A stretch of DNA of 64,000 nt, taken from Phaeobacter inhibens DSM 16374 (GTDB lineage Bacteria; Pseudomonadota; Alphaproteobacteria; Rhodobacterales; Rhodobacteraceae). Under the pieces are notes generated by a model. It ran no database searches, was not told where the DNA came from, and worked only from the letters and a program-made list of their open reading frames with translations. The position numbers and the translations under genes are program-made. Location of the stretch: assembly GCF_000473105.1 (NCBI RefSeq), contig NZ_KI421498.1, forward strand, positions 2,418,001 through 2,482,000, in the 5' to 3' direction. Shown piece after piece: positions 8,914-19,400 of this stretch (position 1 is the stretch's first letter; each line of letters opens with the position of its first letter).

Positions 8914-9534
8914 ATGACCATCCAAGCCGTCGTTTTTGATATCGGCCGTGTGCTGATCGAATGGGAGCCCGAGCGCTTTTACGATGCCAAGATCGGCAAG
9001 GCCCGACGCGAGGCACTGTTTCGCGAAGTCGATCTGCATGGCATGAATCTTGGCATTGACCGAGGTGACAACTTTAAAGGCGCTGTTTACGCGCTAGCCG
9101 ATCAACACCCCGAATGGGCCGAAGAAATTCGCCACTGGCACGACAGCTGGCTCCAGATGGCCAGCCCTGAAATCCCGCACTCCGTCCGCCTGATGCGCGC
9201 GCTGAGAGATAGCGGCGTGCCAGTGTTTGCACTGACCAATTTTGGTGTCGGCACGTTTGATCTTGCCAAAACCACCTATCCGTTCTTCAACGAATTCGAT
9301 CAGGCCTTTGTGTCTGGTCATCTGCAAACCCTCAAACCGGAAGGGGAGATCTACGCCCATCTGGAGCGAGACACAGGCGTGGCAGCAGAGCGGCTGCTCT
9401 TCACCGACGACCGACATGAAAATATTGAAGCCGCCGCCGAACGTGGCTGGCAGACGCACCTCTTTACCCACCCTCAGGGCTGGGCCGATCGCCTGGTCTC
9501 CGAGGGCTTGCTGACAGCGGAGGGGGCCCAATGA
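8914..9534 (+). CDS. HAD-superfamily (subfamily IA) hydrolase
   Basis: A 206-residue cytoplasmic phosphatase-like enzyme. Motif I is VVFDIGRVLIEWEP, with the nucleophile Asp but Ile in place of the more usual second Asp position spacing seen in DxDxT/V phosphatases; motif II is FALTNFG, the conserved Lys is in LKPEGEIYAHL, and motif IV is LLFTDDRHENIEAA. This resembles YihX-type and alpha-D-glucose-1-phosphatase-like proteins. The start follows GGAGAG at good spacing. Its stop codon overlaps the ATG of the next gene (ATGA), indicating an operon with the ornithine-cyclodeaminase-like enzyme. Confidence 0.87.
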   Translation: MTIQAVVFDIGRVLIEWEPERFYDAKIGKARREALFREVDLHGMNLGIDRGDNFKGAVYALADQHPEWAEEIRHWHDSWLQMASPEIPHSVRLMRALRDSGVPVFALTNFGVGTFDLAKTTYPFFNEFDQAFVSGHLQTLKPEGEIYAHLERDTGVAAERLLFTDDRHENIEAAAERGWQTHLFTHPQGWADRLVSEGLLTAEGAQ

Positions 9535-10451
9535 ACGCCATCCTGCAGATCCCCTTTGATCAGGGGGAAGCCAATCTTGACTGGCTCTCATTCTGCGACG
9601 CGCTTGCCGCGGGTCACCAGTTGCCGAGGGCCGAGGTCGCCGACAGTTTCCTCTACCGGGACAACGATACGCTGTTAAACCGTGCTGCCTGGATCGATGG
9701 TCTGGGCCTTGCCGTAAAAAGTGCCACAATTTTTCCCGGCAACCCGGATCAGGGTCACCCAATGGTCAACGGCGCTGTCTGTCTATATGCCGATCAGTCC
9801 GGCATGCTGGAGGCTTTGGTTGATTTCCATCTGGTGACCAAATGGAAAACCGCAGGGGGCAGTCTTCTTGGCGCTCTGCGGCTGGCCAACCCTGACAGCC
9901 GAGAGGTTCTGATTGTCGGGGCCGGAACCGTTGGCGCATCGCTGATCGAAGCCTTTGGCACCGCCTACCCCAAGGCACAGATCCGCATCTGGAACCGGAC
10001 CGCTGAGAAGGCCGAAGCACTGGCCGAACAGTATCCAAACGCCAAAGTTGCAGCCGATCTGGAAGCTGCCGTGCAGGCGGCTGATATTATCCTGACCTGC
10101 ACAATGTCCTCCACCCCTGTCATCAAGGGCGCTTGGTTGCGACCTGGCCAGCACCTCAACCTGATTGGCGCCTACCGCCCTGATATGCGCGAAACCGATA
10201 ATGAGGCGTTGCAACGCGCGGACATCTACTGCGACAGCTTTGAGACCACTGTAGATCACATCGGTGAATTCAAGATCCCTCTTTCAGAGGGGGTGATCAG
10301 CCGCGATGATGTGCGGGCAGATTTCTACAATCTGACGGCCTTCCCCCGCTTCGATCCTACGAGGATCACATTGTTCAAAAACGGCGGCGGCGCCCATATG
10401 GACCTGATGACCAGCCGTCACATTCTGGATTGCTGGCAAGGGGGGACATAA
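9531..10451 (+). CDS. Ornithine cyclodeaminase / mu-crystallin family protein
   Basis: A 306-residue NAD(P)-dependent enzyme. The N-terminal lobe has AVKSATIFPGNPDQGHPMVNG and LVDFHLVTKWKTAGGSLLGA, containing the conserved Lys and Arg/Thr positions that bind the substrate carboxylate in this family; the Rossmann domain has VLIVGAGTVGASLIEAF and IRIWNRTAEKAEALAEQ, and the C-terminal lobe has LIGAYRPDMRETD. Family members include ornithine cyclodeaminase, alanine dehydrogenase and cyclic-imine (ketimine) reductases; which activity applies cannot be settled from sequence. A four-base overlap with the HAD gene shows coexpression. Confidence 0.87.
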   Translation: MNAILQIPFDQGEANLDWLSFCDALAAGHQLPRAEVADSFLYRDNDTLLNRAAWIDGLGLAVKSATIFPGNPDQGHPMVNGAVCLYADQSGMLEALVDFHLVTKWKTAGGSLLGALRLANPDSREVLIVGAGTVGASLIEAFGTAYPKAQIRIWNRTAEKAEALAEQYPNAKVAADLEAAVQAADIILTCTMSSTPVIKGAWLRPGQHLNLIGAYRPDMRETDNEALQRADIYCDSFETTVDHIGEFKIPLSEGVISRDDVRADFYNLTAFPRFDPTRITLFKNGGGAHMDLMTSRHILDCWQGGT

Positions 10452-10469
10452 TCCCCCGTCCCGCCATCA

Positions 10470-11711
10470 TCAGGCGGTGGCCAGCACGGTGCGTGGATGC
10501 TCGCGGATCGGCAGATGGACAATGGCGCTGAAGGCTCCGATCCCGACGCCGATCCACCAGACCAATGTGTAGTCACCATAGATGTCATACATCCGTCCGC
10601 CCAGCCACACACCAAGGAAGCTGCCCAGCTGGTGGCTGAAGAACACAATACCATAGAGCGTGCCCATGTAGCGCAGCCCATAGAGATGTGCGACCAGACC
10701 GGAGGTCAGCGGCACCGTGGCCAGCCACAGAGACCCCATGACGATGGAAAACACGATGACAGTGACCGGCGTGATCGGCACGAGGATGAAGGCTGCCGCC
10801 GCAATCGTGCGACCGGTATAAATCGCCGCCAGCAGGTATTTTTTGGAGTAACGGTTGCCAAGCCAGCCAGCCAACAGCGTGCCGCCCACATTGGCAGCCC
10901 CAATCAACGAGATCGCCACGGCCCCAAGCGCTGAGGTAGAGGTAATCCCGATGGAATACAGCGCGCCACCCGGCAGGATCGGCCCGCACATCTCGGTCAC
11001 AAAGGCCGGAAAATGCGCCGTAACAAAAGCCAGCTGATACCCGCAGCTGAAGAAGCCGAGAAAAATCAGCGTGTAAGAGGGGTCCTTGAACGCCTTTTTC
11101 AGGATTGCCCCCATGCTTTCTTCCAGCTCAGCCTTCGAGGCGGCTTCGGGCGCCCGCATCAACGGCAATGTTGCAATCAGCGCCAGAACCACGCCCGCGA
11201 ACACCAGAAAAACGCTCTGCCAGCTCAGGAATGTCAGCAGCCACTCCGCGGTTGGCGCGCCAAAGATCTGACCGGCAGACCCCGCCGCCGTCACAACGGC
11301 CAGCGACATCGACCGGTTCTCATCCGAGCTCGCACGGCCAACCACGGCCAGCACAACGCCAAACCCTGTGCCCGCAATGCCGAACCCCACCAGCCATTCA
11401 TAGGCCTGCATCTCAAATGGCGTGGTGGCCCAGGCGCTGAACACCAGGCCAGCCGCATAGATCAGCGCACCTATAATGATCGCCTTTCGGTCACCGATTT
11501 TCTCGGCAATCGCGCCAAAAATAGGCTGTCCGATGCCCCAGGCCAGGTTCTGAATGGCAATCGCCAACGAGAATTCCGACCGCAGCCAGCCGAACTCCTC
11601 AGCAATGGGGATCTGAAACACACCAAAGGACGCCCGCACAGCAAAGCTGACCATGATGACAACACAGCCAACAATCAGAACGGGAGTGAACAGCGGGGCA
11701 GGTCGGGTCAT
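10470..11711 (-). CDS. MFS transporter, OFA/monocarboxylate-like
   Basis: A 413-residue transporter with twelve hydrophobic segments. It starts MTRPAPLFTPVLIVGCVVIMVSFAVRASFGVFQIPI and has the loop 2-3 MFS signature region GQPIFGAIAEKIGDRKAIIIGAL. The second half has GTLLAGWLGNRYSKKYLL, the repeat of that loop. The FAVRASFGVFQIPIAEEFGW opening is typical of oxalate/formate-antiporter-like carriers of organic acids. The start at 11711 follows AAGGAG in the minus strand; a longer reading to 11765 lacks a ribosome site. It converges with the cyclodeaminase-family gene. Confidence 0.88.
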   Translation of the reverse strand: MTRPAPLFTPVLIVGCVVIMVSFAVRASFGVFQIPIAEEFGWLRSEFSLAIAIQNLAWGIGQPIFGAIAEKIGDRKAIIIGALIYAAGLVFSAWATTPFEMQAYEWLVGFGIAGTGFGVVLAVVGRASSDENRSMSLAVVTAAGSAGQIFGAPTAEWLLTFLSWQSVFLVFAGVVLALIATLPLMRAPEAASKAELEESMGAILKKAFKDPSYTLIFLGFFSCGYQLAFVTAHFPAFVTEMCGPILPGGALYSIGITSTSALGAVAISLIGAANVGGTLLAGWLGNRYSKKYLLAAIYTGRTIAAAAFILVPITPVTVIVFSIVMGSLWLATVPLTSGLVAHLYGLRYMGTLYGIVFFSHQLGSFLGVWLGGRMYDIYGDYTLVWWIGVGIGAFSAIVHLPIREHPRTVLATA

Positions 11712-11935
11712 GGTCGGGCTCCTTGCCGGGATATGTCCGGTCAGACGACGGTACGGAAAAACCAAATCCGGTCAAATCAGGATTTTTGCGAGAATAGGTA
11801 AGAATAATTGATGTATGAAGCGCTCCGCATCCCGCATCGGTCACCGCATCCATCGCATCACCTGCCAGGCAGGCCCGTAGAGACCTGTCGGGACATCTCT
11901 TCCCATCCGCAGCCCTCCGCGCTATCCCTTGCGGC

Positions 11936-13006
11936 ATGACCCATCTGACCGCGCTCTATCAGCAGAAAATCGACGCAGGCCTGTTGAAGCCTGATCCTGC
12001 ACAGGAAGCCGTGCTCCCCCATTTTGATCGCATAGCCGAAGGTCTGAAAGCCCCCCCTGTTAAGCGTGGCCTGTTTCGCAAAGCCACCTATGAGACGGTG
12101 AAAGGACTGTATCTTTGGGGCGGTGTCGGGCGTGGCAAATCGATGCTGATGGATCTGTTTGTTGACAGTCTCGACGATATCCCGTCGCGCCGCGTGCATT
12201 TCCATGCCTTCATGCAGGAAATGCACGGCAAGATGCACGAGGCACGCCAGCAAGGTATCGAGGATGCCCTCGCACCCGTGGCGGCTGAGGTGGCCGGATC
12301 GGTCCGGCTCTTGGCGTTTGACGAAATGCAGATCACCGATATCACCGATGCGATGATTGTTGGGCGGTTGTTTGAGGCCTTGTTTACCGCAGGTGTCACG
12401 GTGATCACGACATCAAACCGGATACCGGACGACCTCTACAAGAACGGGCTGAACCGGCAGCTGTTCCTGCCGTTCATTGATCTCATAAAGCAGCAGATGC
12501 AGGTCCATGAGATGGTCAGCCCGGTCGATTATCGCCAGGATCGTCTGACTGGGGCGCAGGTCTATTTCTCTCCGGTAAATGCCGAGGCAAACGCCAAGAT
12601 TCGGGAGATCTGGGAGGATCTCTCCGGCGGCCCCGCCCTTCCCCTGACGCTGGAGGTCAAGGGGCGCGAGGTTACTCTACCTGCCTTTCGCAACGGTGTC
12701 GCCCGGGCCGGGTTTTATGATCTGTGCGGTAAGATGTTGGGGCCGGGCGACTATCTGGCCATTGCGGAGGTTGTCAAAGTTCTGGTTCTTGAGGACATAC
12801 CCCGCCTGTCGCGCAACAACTTCAACGAGGCCAAGCGGTTCGTGACGCTGATTGATGCGCTGTATGAGGCAGGGGTGCGCCTGATTTGTTCCGCTGCGGC
12901 AGAGCCGGAAATGCTCTATGTCGAAGGGGAAGGCACGTTTGAATTCGAACGCACCGCCTCACGTCTGCGGGAGATGCAGGACAAGGACTGGGGTCAGCAG
13001 ACCTGA
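11936..13006 (+). CDS. zapE: Cell division protein ZapE (AFG1-like ATPase)
   Basis: A 356-residue AAA+ type ATPase related to mitochondrial AFG1/LACE1 and to E. coli ZapE, which associates with the FtsZ ring. Walker A is LWGGVGRGKSMLMDLF near residue 60-75; Walker B is RLLAFDEMQITDITDAMIV near 125; the family-specific VTTSNRIPDDLYKNGLNRQLFLPFI follows. The C-terminal part has DIPRLSRNNFNEAKRFVTLIDALYE. Length and motif order fit the family throughout. It is transcribed alone, divergent from the MFS gene across 224 bp. Confidence 0.93.
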   Translation: MTHLTALYQQKIDAGLLKPDPAQEAVLPHFDRIAEGLKAPPVKRGLFRKATYETVKGLYLWGGVGRGKSMLMDLFVDSLDDIPSRRVHFHAFMQEMHGKMHEARQQGIEDALAPVAAEVAGSVRLLAFDEMQITDITDAMIVGRLFEALFTAGVTVITTSNRIPDDLYKNGLNRQLFLPFIDLIKQQMQVHEMVSPVDYRQDRLTGAQVYFSPVNAEANAKIREIWEDLSGGPALPLTLEVKGREVTLPAFRNGVARAGFYDLCGKMLGPGDYLAIAEVVKVLVLEDIPRLSRNNFNEAKRFVTLIDALYEAGVRLICSAAAEPEMLYVEGEGTFEFERTASRLREMQDKDWGQQT

Positions 13007-13029
13007 ACCAACCTATGGGAACTGGATGC

Positions 13030-13097
13030 GTTTCCGGGGGCGCTGCCCCCTCGAAAGCAAGGCTTTCTCACCCCCGGAGTATTTTGGGAAAGGTGAC
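13030..13097. repeat. Dispersed Rhodobacteraceae intergenic element, copy 1
   Basis: Just after zapE lies a compact hairpin (GGGGGCGCTGCCCCC, 13036-13050) followed by the block CCCGGAGTATTTTGGGAAAG at 13073-13092. A near-identical block lies in the opposite orientation at 57462-57493. I recall this combination of GC hairpin and GGAGTATTTnGGGAAAG from 3' ends of genes across the Rhodobacteraceae. The hairpin may also serve as terminator between the convergent zapE and folC genes. Confidence 0.6.
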
Positions 13098-13133
13098 AGG
13101 CGGGGTACGCAGCAGGCATCCCGGATTTCAGTG

Positions 13134-14402
13134 TCACCCGTTGTCGCGCAGAATATGACCGGCCAGATAGAGCGAGCCGCAGATCAGCACCCGTGCGTGC
13201 GGATCCTTGGCGATGATTGCCTGCAGCCCCGCGATTGTACTCTCTGCCGTTCCTGCTGCAATGCCCACGGACTTGGCGGCGGCTTCGGTCTCTTCAGCGC
13301 TGAGCGTATTCACCTCGTCCGGGATTGAAATCGCCGTGAGGCTTTCAACATGTGGCGCCAGCGGGGCCATGTAGCCGCTCACGTCCTTGGTGTTCAACAT
13401 CCCGCAGATGAGATGCGTGGACCTTGCGGGCAACCCCGCGAGCACCTTCGCCAGCGCAAGGCCTGCCGCCGCGTTATGACCACCATCCAGCCATAGCTCA
13501 GCCTCAGGGGCCACATCCACCAATGGGCCGGTTTTCAGCTTTTGCATTCGGGCCGGCCATTCGGCGTTGGTCATTGCTGCCTCGCAAGCCGCCTCATCAG
13601 CGCCCATATGGCGCAGAACAGCCAGCGCGGCACCCGCGTTCTGGATCTGATGCGCACCCAGCAAGGCAGGCAGCGGGAGATCCAAGAGGCCGGCCTCATC
13701 CTGAAACACCAGTCGGCCGCGCTCTTCCCAGACATGCCAGTGCTGACCATAAGCGATCAACGGCGCACCGAGGCGAGCCGCGGTGGCCTCAATCACCTCC
13801 ATCGCCTCATCAGGCTGCGGGCCAACCACAACCGGTACGCCGCGTTTGATGATGCCCGCCTTCTCCGCAGCGATCTTGGCCAGCGTATTGCCCAAGAACT
13901 GTTCGTGATCGATGGAAATAGGGGTAATCACCGACACCTCCGGCGTGATGACGTTGGTCGCATCCAGACGCCCACCAAGGCCGACCTCCAGCAGAGTGTA
14001 ATCCGCAGGCATGCGCGAAAACGCCAGGAGGCCCGCCACCGTTGTGATTTCGAAATAGGTGGTATTTTCGCCGCCATTCTTGGCATAGCACTCATCCAGT
14101 ACCTCACTCAGGTGCTGCTCCGAAATCAGTTCCCCCGCCAGCCGGATGCGTTCGTGGAACCGCGCCAGATGCGGCGAGGTATAGGCGTGAACGCTCTTGC
14201 CGCCGCCCTCAAGCCCTGCCCGGATCATCGCCTGAGTCGAGCCCTTACCGTTGGTGCCGGCCAGGTGGATCACTGGCGGCAGCTTGTCCTGTGGATTGTC
14301 CAGGGCCGCCAGCAACCGCCAGACGCGGTCCAGCGTCAGATCAATGATCTTGGGGTGCAGCGCCATCATGCGGGCAAGGATCGCGTCGGAGGTCTGGGTC
14401 AT
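13134..14402 (-). CDS. folC: Bifunctional folylpolyglutamate synthase / dihydrofolate synthase
   Basis: Adds glutamate to dihydropteroate and to folates in the cytoplasm, an ATP-dependent Mur-ligase-type reaction. It has 422 residues. The ATP-binding loop is VIHLAGTNGKGSTQAMI; further family motifs are YTSPHLARFHERIRLAG, YFEITTVAGLLAF, VGLGGRLDATNVI with SIDHEQFLGNTLAKIAAEKAGII, and AELWLDGGHNAAAG. The start is chosen at the ATG at 14402 (MTQTSDAILARMMALHPK), in line with family length; a 15-codon longer start exists. It follows accD on the same strand with 95 bp between, a known gene order in this lineage. Confidence 0.95.
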   Translation of the reverse strand: MTQTSDAILARMMALHPKIIDLTLDRVWRLLAALDNPQDKLPPVIHLAGTNGKGSTQAMIRAGLEGGGKSVHAYTSPHLARFHERIRLAGELISEQHLSEVLDECYAKNGGENTTYFEITTVAGLLAFSRMPADYTLLEVGLGGRLDATNVITPEVSVITPISIDHEQFLGNTLAKIAAEKAGIIKRGVPVVVGPQPDEAMEVIEATAARLGAPLIAYGQHWHVWEERGRLVFQDEAGLLDLPLPALLGAHQIQNAGAALAVLRHMGADEAACEAAMTNAEWPARMQKLKTGPLVDVAPEAELWLDGGHNAAAGLALAKVLAGLPARSTHLICGMLNTKDVSGYMAPLAPHVESLTAISIPDEVNTLSAEETEAAAKSVGIAAGTAESTIAGLQAIIAKDPHARVLICGSLYLAGHILRDNG

Positions 14403-14448
14403 TGTGCGGCTCACTGATGTAGGCGACTTTACGAGGGCAATATGCAAA

Positions 14449-14475
14449 CGGCCCGCGCGCAGAACGAGCGGGCCG
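14449..14475 (-). terminator. Hairpin between accD and folC
   Basis: An 8-bp perfect stem (CGGCCCGC and GCGGGCCG) with an 11-nt loop sits between the accD stop and the folC start. On the minus strand it is followed by TTTGC, a short T-run, so it could act as a partial terminator or attenuator that lowers folC relative to accD. This is inference from structure only. Confidence 0.45.
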
Positions 14476-14497
14476 TGATATCAACATTCTAGCAGGA

Positions 14498-15442
14498 TCA
14501 GGTCCCTGACGTCGGTGCGTCTGCGGCACCGTTGGCATCATTCGCGGCCTGCTCGCTCTTATCTGGTGCAGGCAGGTCGCCAACAATCTGCGGTGGCAGC
14601 CCCAGGAGCATCCGGGTGATCTTGATCAACTCTTCCCGCATTTCGGTGCGCGGTGTCACGCGATCCAACATGCCGTGATCCAGCAGGTATTCGGCGCGCT
14701 GGAACCCTTCGGGCAGTTTTTCGCGAATGGTCTGTTCGATCACGCGTGGACCGGCAAAACAGATCAATGCATTGGGCTCAGAGATATGCACATCCCCAAG
14801 CATCGCATAAGAGGCGGTCACACCACCGGTGGTCGGATGGGTCAGCACCACAATGTAAGGCAGACCTGCTTCTTTCAGCATCTGCACAGCAACCGTGGTC
14901 CGGGGCATCTGCATCAGCGACAGGATGCCCTCCTGCATACGCGCGCCACCAGCGGCGGAAAACAGCACCAGAGGTCGCTTCAGTTTCACGGCCTCTTCGG
15001 CAGCGGCAATGATCGCGTTGCCAACATACATGCCCATGGATCCTGCCATAAAGGAGAAGTCCTGCGCAGCGGCTACGATCGGGGTCCGACCAATTTCACC
15101 GGCGGCCACCAGCATCGCCTCTTTCTCGGAGGTCGTCTTCTGCGCTGCTTTCATCCGGTCGGGATAGCGTTTCTGATCCCGGAACTTCAGCGGATCCGCC
15201 AGTGGCTCAGGCACGGCAACCTCGGTGAAGATGCCACCATCAAACAGCGCCAGAAAACGGTCGCGGGGGGTGATGTGCATGTGATGGCCGCAATTGTTGC
15301 AGACATTCAGATTGTCGCTCAGCTCGCGGTGAAACAGCATGGTGCCGCATTCATCGCATTTGCGCCAAAGGTTCTCGGGAACTTCGCGGCGCGAGAAGAT
15401 CGAATTGATCCGCGGCCGGACGTAGTTGGTGATCCAGTTCAT
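14498..15442 (-). CDS. accD: Acetyl-CoA carboxylase carboxyltransferase subunit beta
   Basis: The beta subunit of the carboxyltransferase that makes malonyl-CoA for fatty acid synthesis. It has 314 residues. It starts [16 protein letters not shown] and then shows the four-cysteine zinc ribbon, CDECGTMLF followed by CNNCGHHM, at residues 27-49. The crotonase-type core has [19 protein letters not shown] and [24 protein letters not shown], which shape the oxyanion holes with AccA. The C-terminal 30 residues are a variable tail rich in Ala and Asp. The ORF is open further upstream, but homology starts at 15442. It precedes folC on the same strand. Confidence 0.96.
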   Translation of the reverse strand: MNWITNYVRPRINSIFSRREVPENLWRKCDECGTMLFHRELSDNLNVCNNCGHHMHITPRDRFLALFDGGIFTEVAVPEPLADPLKFRDQKRYPDRMKAAQKTTSEKEAMLVAAGEIGRTPIVAAAQDFSFMAGSMGMYVGNAIIAAAEEAVKLKRPLVLFSAAGGARMQEGILSLMQMPRTTVAVQMLKEAGLPYIVVLTHPTTGGVTASYAMLGDVHISEPNALICFAGPRVIEQTIREKLPEGFQRAEYLLDHGMLDRVTPRTEMREELIKITRMLLGLPPQIVGDLPAPDKSEQAANDANGAADAPTSGT

Positions 15443-15504
15443 AAGTCGTGCCTTTGTAGGGGCGGTTTGGACCTTCAAATAAGGCCCCGCGCGTCTAAAT
15501 GCAA

Positions 15505-16425
15505 TCAGCGCCGGATGGCAAGCCGCGCAACCAGCCAGCAAAGCCCCACAACTGCGAAGTCGAGCCACAGCATCTGCCGCAGTACGACGGGGTCAGACAG
15601 TTCAAACGGCACCAGAAAGAGGGCCAGCCCAGACAGGCTGGTAGGGGAGCCAAACAGCAGGATCGCAATGATGTTATTAACGAAATGCACGGCCATTGCA
15701 GGACCCAGCGTGCCCGCACGCGCGGTGAGGTCCGCCATCATCAGACCAAATCCACCAGCCCAAAGCGCAATGAGAGGTGCATTTGAACCGGCATCCCCCG
15801 GCGCGTAGTGACCAACCGCAAAAATCGCAGATGGCACCAAAAGCCAGATCAGCGGGTGTAACCCCCGCGCGGCAAGTGTCTGCTGAAGGTAGCCGCGAAA
15901 CAGGATCTCCTCCGCGCTGATCTGTATGAAAATCGCAACCAACGCCAGCGGCAGCAGGCGAAGCCACTGGTGCAGCGCGAGATTCGGCACCAGATCCGAC
16001 ACCACGCCACCGTCCAGACCACCCGGCAGGACTAGCCAGAGCAGCGCCAGCCCGACCATCAGGACAGCAAGACGCAGACCGGTGCGACCAAACTGTTGCA
16101 GCGCCAGCGGCATGGGGCCAATCACGCTGCTCAAACTGCGCCGGTGCAGCAGCGGCAGTACACAGGCGACAGCAGCTGTCACACAGAGAAAGCTGCCCAG
16201 AAGAACCAACATCGCGACCGGCGATCCACCAGCGGGCAGATCGCGGACCCAAGCGCCCGGAAAGGCTGCGATCAGCATCTGAACGGTGACATTCGTCAAA
16301 GCATAGCTGAGCACGCCAATGAGAAGCAAACCCAGCAACAGACGCCAGAGTTGCGGCGCAGACCGCGCCGGATCGACCAGCAACGCATGGGCCGCATAAG
16401 CTGTTGTCGCGGGCTTAGTGGACAT
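15505..16425 (-). CDS. CPBP-family intramembrane metalloprotease-like protein
   Basis: A 306-residue polytopic membrane protein. The CAAX-protease/bacteriocin-processing (CPBP) core is visible: [16 protein letters not shown] (paired glutamates plus Arg), [15 protein letters not shown] (His motif), and [17 protein letters not shown] (third motif with His and Asn). These residues form the expected intramembrane zinc site. About eight hydrophobic segments flank it. The start codon at 16425 overlaps the end of the upstream ABC-like gene by 11 bp, so the two are translationally coupled and probably work in the same membrane process; the substrate is unknown. Confidence 0.87.
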   Translation of the reverse strand: MSTKPATTAYAAHALLVDPARSAPQLWRLLLGLLLIGVLSYALTNVTVQMLIAAFPGAWVRDLPAGGSPVAMLVLLGSFLCVTAAVACVLPLLHRRSLSSVIGPMPLALQQFGRTGLRLAVLMVGLALLWLVLPGGLDGGVVSDLVPNLALHQWLRLLPLALVAIFIQISAEEILFRGYLQQTLAARGLHPLIWLLVPSAIFAVGHYAPGDAGSNAPLIALWAGGFGLMMADLTARAGTLGPAMAVHFVNNIIAILLFGSPTSLSGLALFLVPFELSDPVVLRQMLWLDFAVVGLCWLVARLAIRR

Positions 16426-19400
16426 TGCCGGGACGCTCCTCCGCAACGATAGCGGCGGCTGCAACCGCTGGCGTGTCACCGTCGGCGACATTCTGATCCG
16501 CTGCCCGTGCGACCCCTGCCACCTGCACCAGGTGCCGCGACACTGTCTCAAGCAACTGCACAGCAACACCGGCGTCAGCCTCGATCACGGCGCGGTACTC
16601 TTCGGCACCAATCCTGAGGAAACGGCAATCCTCCACCGCGATCAGATCCAACTGTCGCGTCTCGTGCAGGATCACGGCCAGATCCCCGATCAGCCGCCCC
16701 GGTTCAATCTGTGATATCGGCGCGGTCTCCGGAGCGCGGTCCGGCCAGAACAAATCCGCCTTGCCGGACAGGCAGAGGAACACCGCGTCACCGGCTTCTC
16801 CATATTGGAAGACATAATCGCCATTGGCCACGTCATGCCAGCGTGCCGAGAAGGCCAGCAGACGCTGGTTTCGTGCATCCAGTTTCGAGAACAGCTCTGT
16901 GCTCTGGATCAGTTCCAGCCGTTTGCCCAGGTCGTTTCGCGCGGCACTCTCCATTGGGTCGGTCAGATTACCCTCAACGCCATCAATTCGGCCATTCTGG
17001 ATTTTCACAAAAATATCATAACGTTCCGGATGGTTGAACTGGTCTTCCAAAAACAGCATCGTGGCATTTGGCATCAGCTTGGACAGCCGCTCGCGGGATT
17101 TTAGCCTGCTGGCGCTGTCATGGCTGGCCAAGGCGCGGTCCAGAATCAGGATATCGGGCCGCTTGATCGCCGCCCGGGTAAAGGCCGCGCGCTCCTGAAA
17201 CACAGGTTCCAATGCAGTCCCGCCCAGACCGGCGGGCAGATCATAAAGGATCAGCGCCAGACGCTTGCGCAGCCCGTGTTCTTCCAACACTTCCGCGACC
17301 AGATCCTCGACCTGTTTGGCCTTGGCACCCGCACTGAGCGACAGACGTCCGTAGAGCACGTTTTCCAACACGGTTAGCCGTGGCAGATATGCGTCAGGTG
17401 TAATCGAGACGAAGAGATCGCCCAATTGCGCCTGCAGAGCCGGTGCCACATCACGCCGCATATCCAGAATGCGCTGCTTGAACCGCTCCGGAAATGCCGT
17501 ACCGATCTGCTCCTCAGAGATCAGAAACGGCACTGAGGCCAGCAGCACCCGTTCATCCTCGCGCAGCCCGGTCACCCCCAGCGTGGCCTGTCGGTCAGCA
17601 ACCTCAGCGATACGCTGATACAGCGCCTCGTCCAGCCCAAGCCGTTTGAACAACGGATGGTTTGTGTCCTCCCGACCAAAGGTCTGCCGCAAGGTTTCCA
17701 TCACCCCAAGCCCGAAGGTTATCACGTCTTGCTGCAGGCCATGATCCCGCAAAGCACTGATGATCGGTCCGTCTTCCGCGATCAACTCCTCGGGCGCGAG
17801 AGGGCGGGTGGGCGCCGCAAAAAGGATATTGCCGCCCAGCGGAACCGCCGGATTGAACACCTCCGGATCAAAACGATGCACCACATCGGCCAGACCCGCA
17901 TGCGCCAGCCGCTCCGCAACAAGAGGGCGCAAGGCAATGATCTGCTGCACAAGGCCGAGATGCGGACCAATCTGAAACCGGGTGTGCAGGGTGCGCCGAA
18001 ACAGCTGCTCGTCGATACCCATCGCCTCGACCAGCTGAAACCACCAGTCACGCAGCTCGTTTTCGGATCCAAGCCCCGCCAGCGCCGGGTTGATCCAGTC
18101 CGCAGCCAGTGGATCCGGGCTGTTGCCGGCGCGGCAGGCTTCGGTCATCACACGGCTCTTGCCACGGGACTCGCTGCCTGCAGGCATATGGGGATGATCG
18201 CGCAGTGACATCAGCACATTGTCGCCAAGTGAGCCATTGAACAGATAGGGCCGCGAATAGGCATAGCCGACGCGCGCCGCAATCACCCCCTGATGCAGTT
18301 GGTCCAACCGATACCCTGCAATCGTCACCGACCCGCGAAATGGCACGACCTCCCGCGTCAGCAGTGCTGCAAAAGCCGCGCGTTCCGCCTCGCTGCTGCT
18401 CTGGATTGCAACACGCCCCCCCGCCGGGATGGTCAGAGACAGATCCTCCAGCACCATATTTCCGTCGGCATCTTTCACCGACACATTGCGCAGTTCGATG
18501 GCGCCGCGCAGATGCGGGATATCAGTTGGTGTGCCCTCGATCAGTTCCTCTGGGATCATGCCCTTGGGCGCGAAACGATCGGTCATGATCGACCAGCGCA
18601 AGCTCATGTCCTGCACCTGATTGTAGTAGGTCAGCAGCTCCCGCCACGGGGCTGACAAATCCTTGTAAGCGGCCAGAGCGGCCACCAATGCGCCCACCGT
18701 GATATCGCCACGGATCGCCAACACTCCCCCGGCTGAGTAAAACACAAAGGGCGTCAGATGCCCGATCATGTTGTTGAGGAACTTCATGAAATACTTTTTG
18801 GTGTAGATCCGCCGCCGAATATCGAACAACCGTCCCAAACGTGCCGAAATCTGTGCCAACCGATACCGGCGGCCACCATTGATCCGCAGATCACCGATCC
18901 CCGCTGCGGTCTCCCCAATCTCCGCGGAGAAAGCCCGCACCTCTTGGATACGATCCTTGTTCAGCAGGTTGATCTGACGTTGCAGCATCGGGATCAGCCA
19001 GGCCTGCAGCGGGATCAGCGCCACCGAGGCCAGCCCGAACCACACGCTTTGCATAAAGAGAAACGCGACAATCGTCAGCATCTGCCCGGCCTGAAACACC
19101 GGCTGCGCCACGGCGTCGCCCATCAGGCCGCCCATCGGTTCAGATTCCGAGGTGATCATAGAGACCAGCTCACCCTGACTGGTGGTCCGGAAGTATGGCG
19201 CCGGAAAGCGCATCATCCGGTTGATCAGCGTGTACCGCAGGCGCCGCAGAAGACGTTCGGCGACAATGCCCTTCATGGTATTGAGGCGCATCTTCAGAAG
19301 GCCACTAATCAGAACAGCCGCTAAAAACCCTACACAAAGCAGCAGCAGATAGTCGACCTGCCCGATCTGCTGCCCCAGAACCTCAACCTGATCCATCGGC

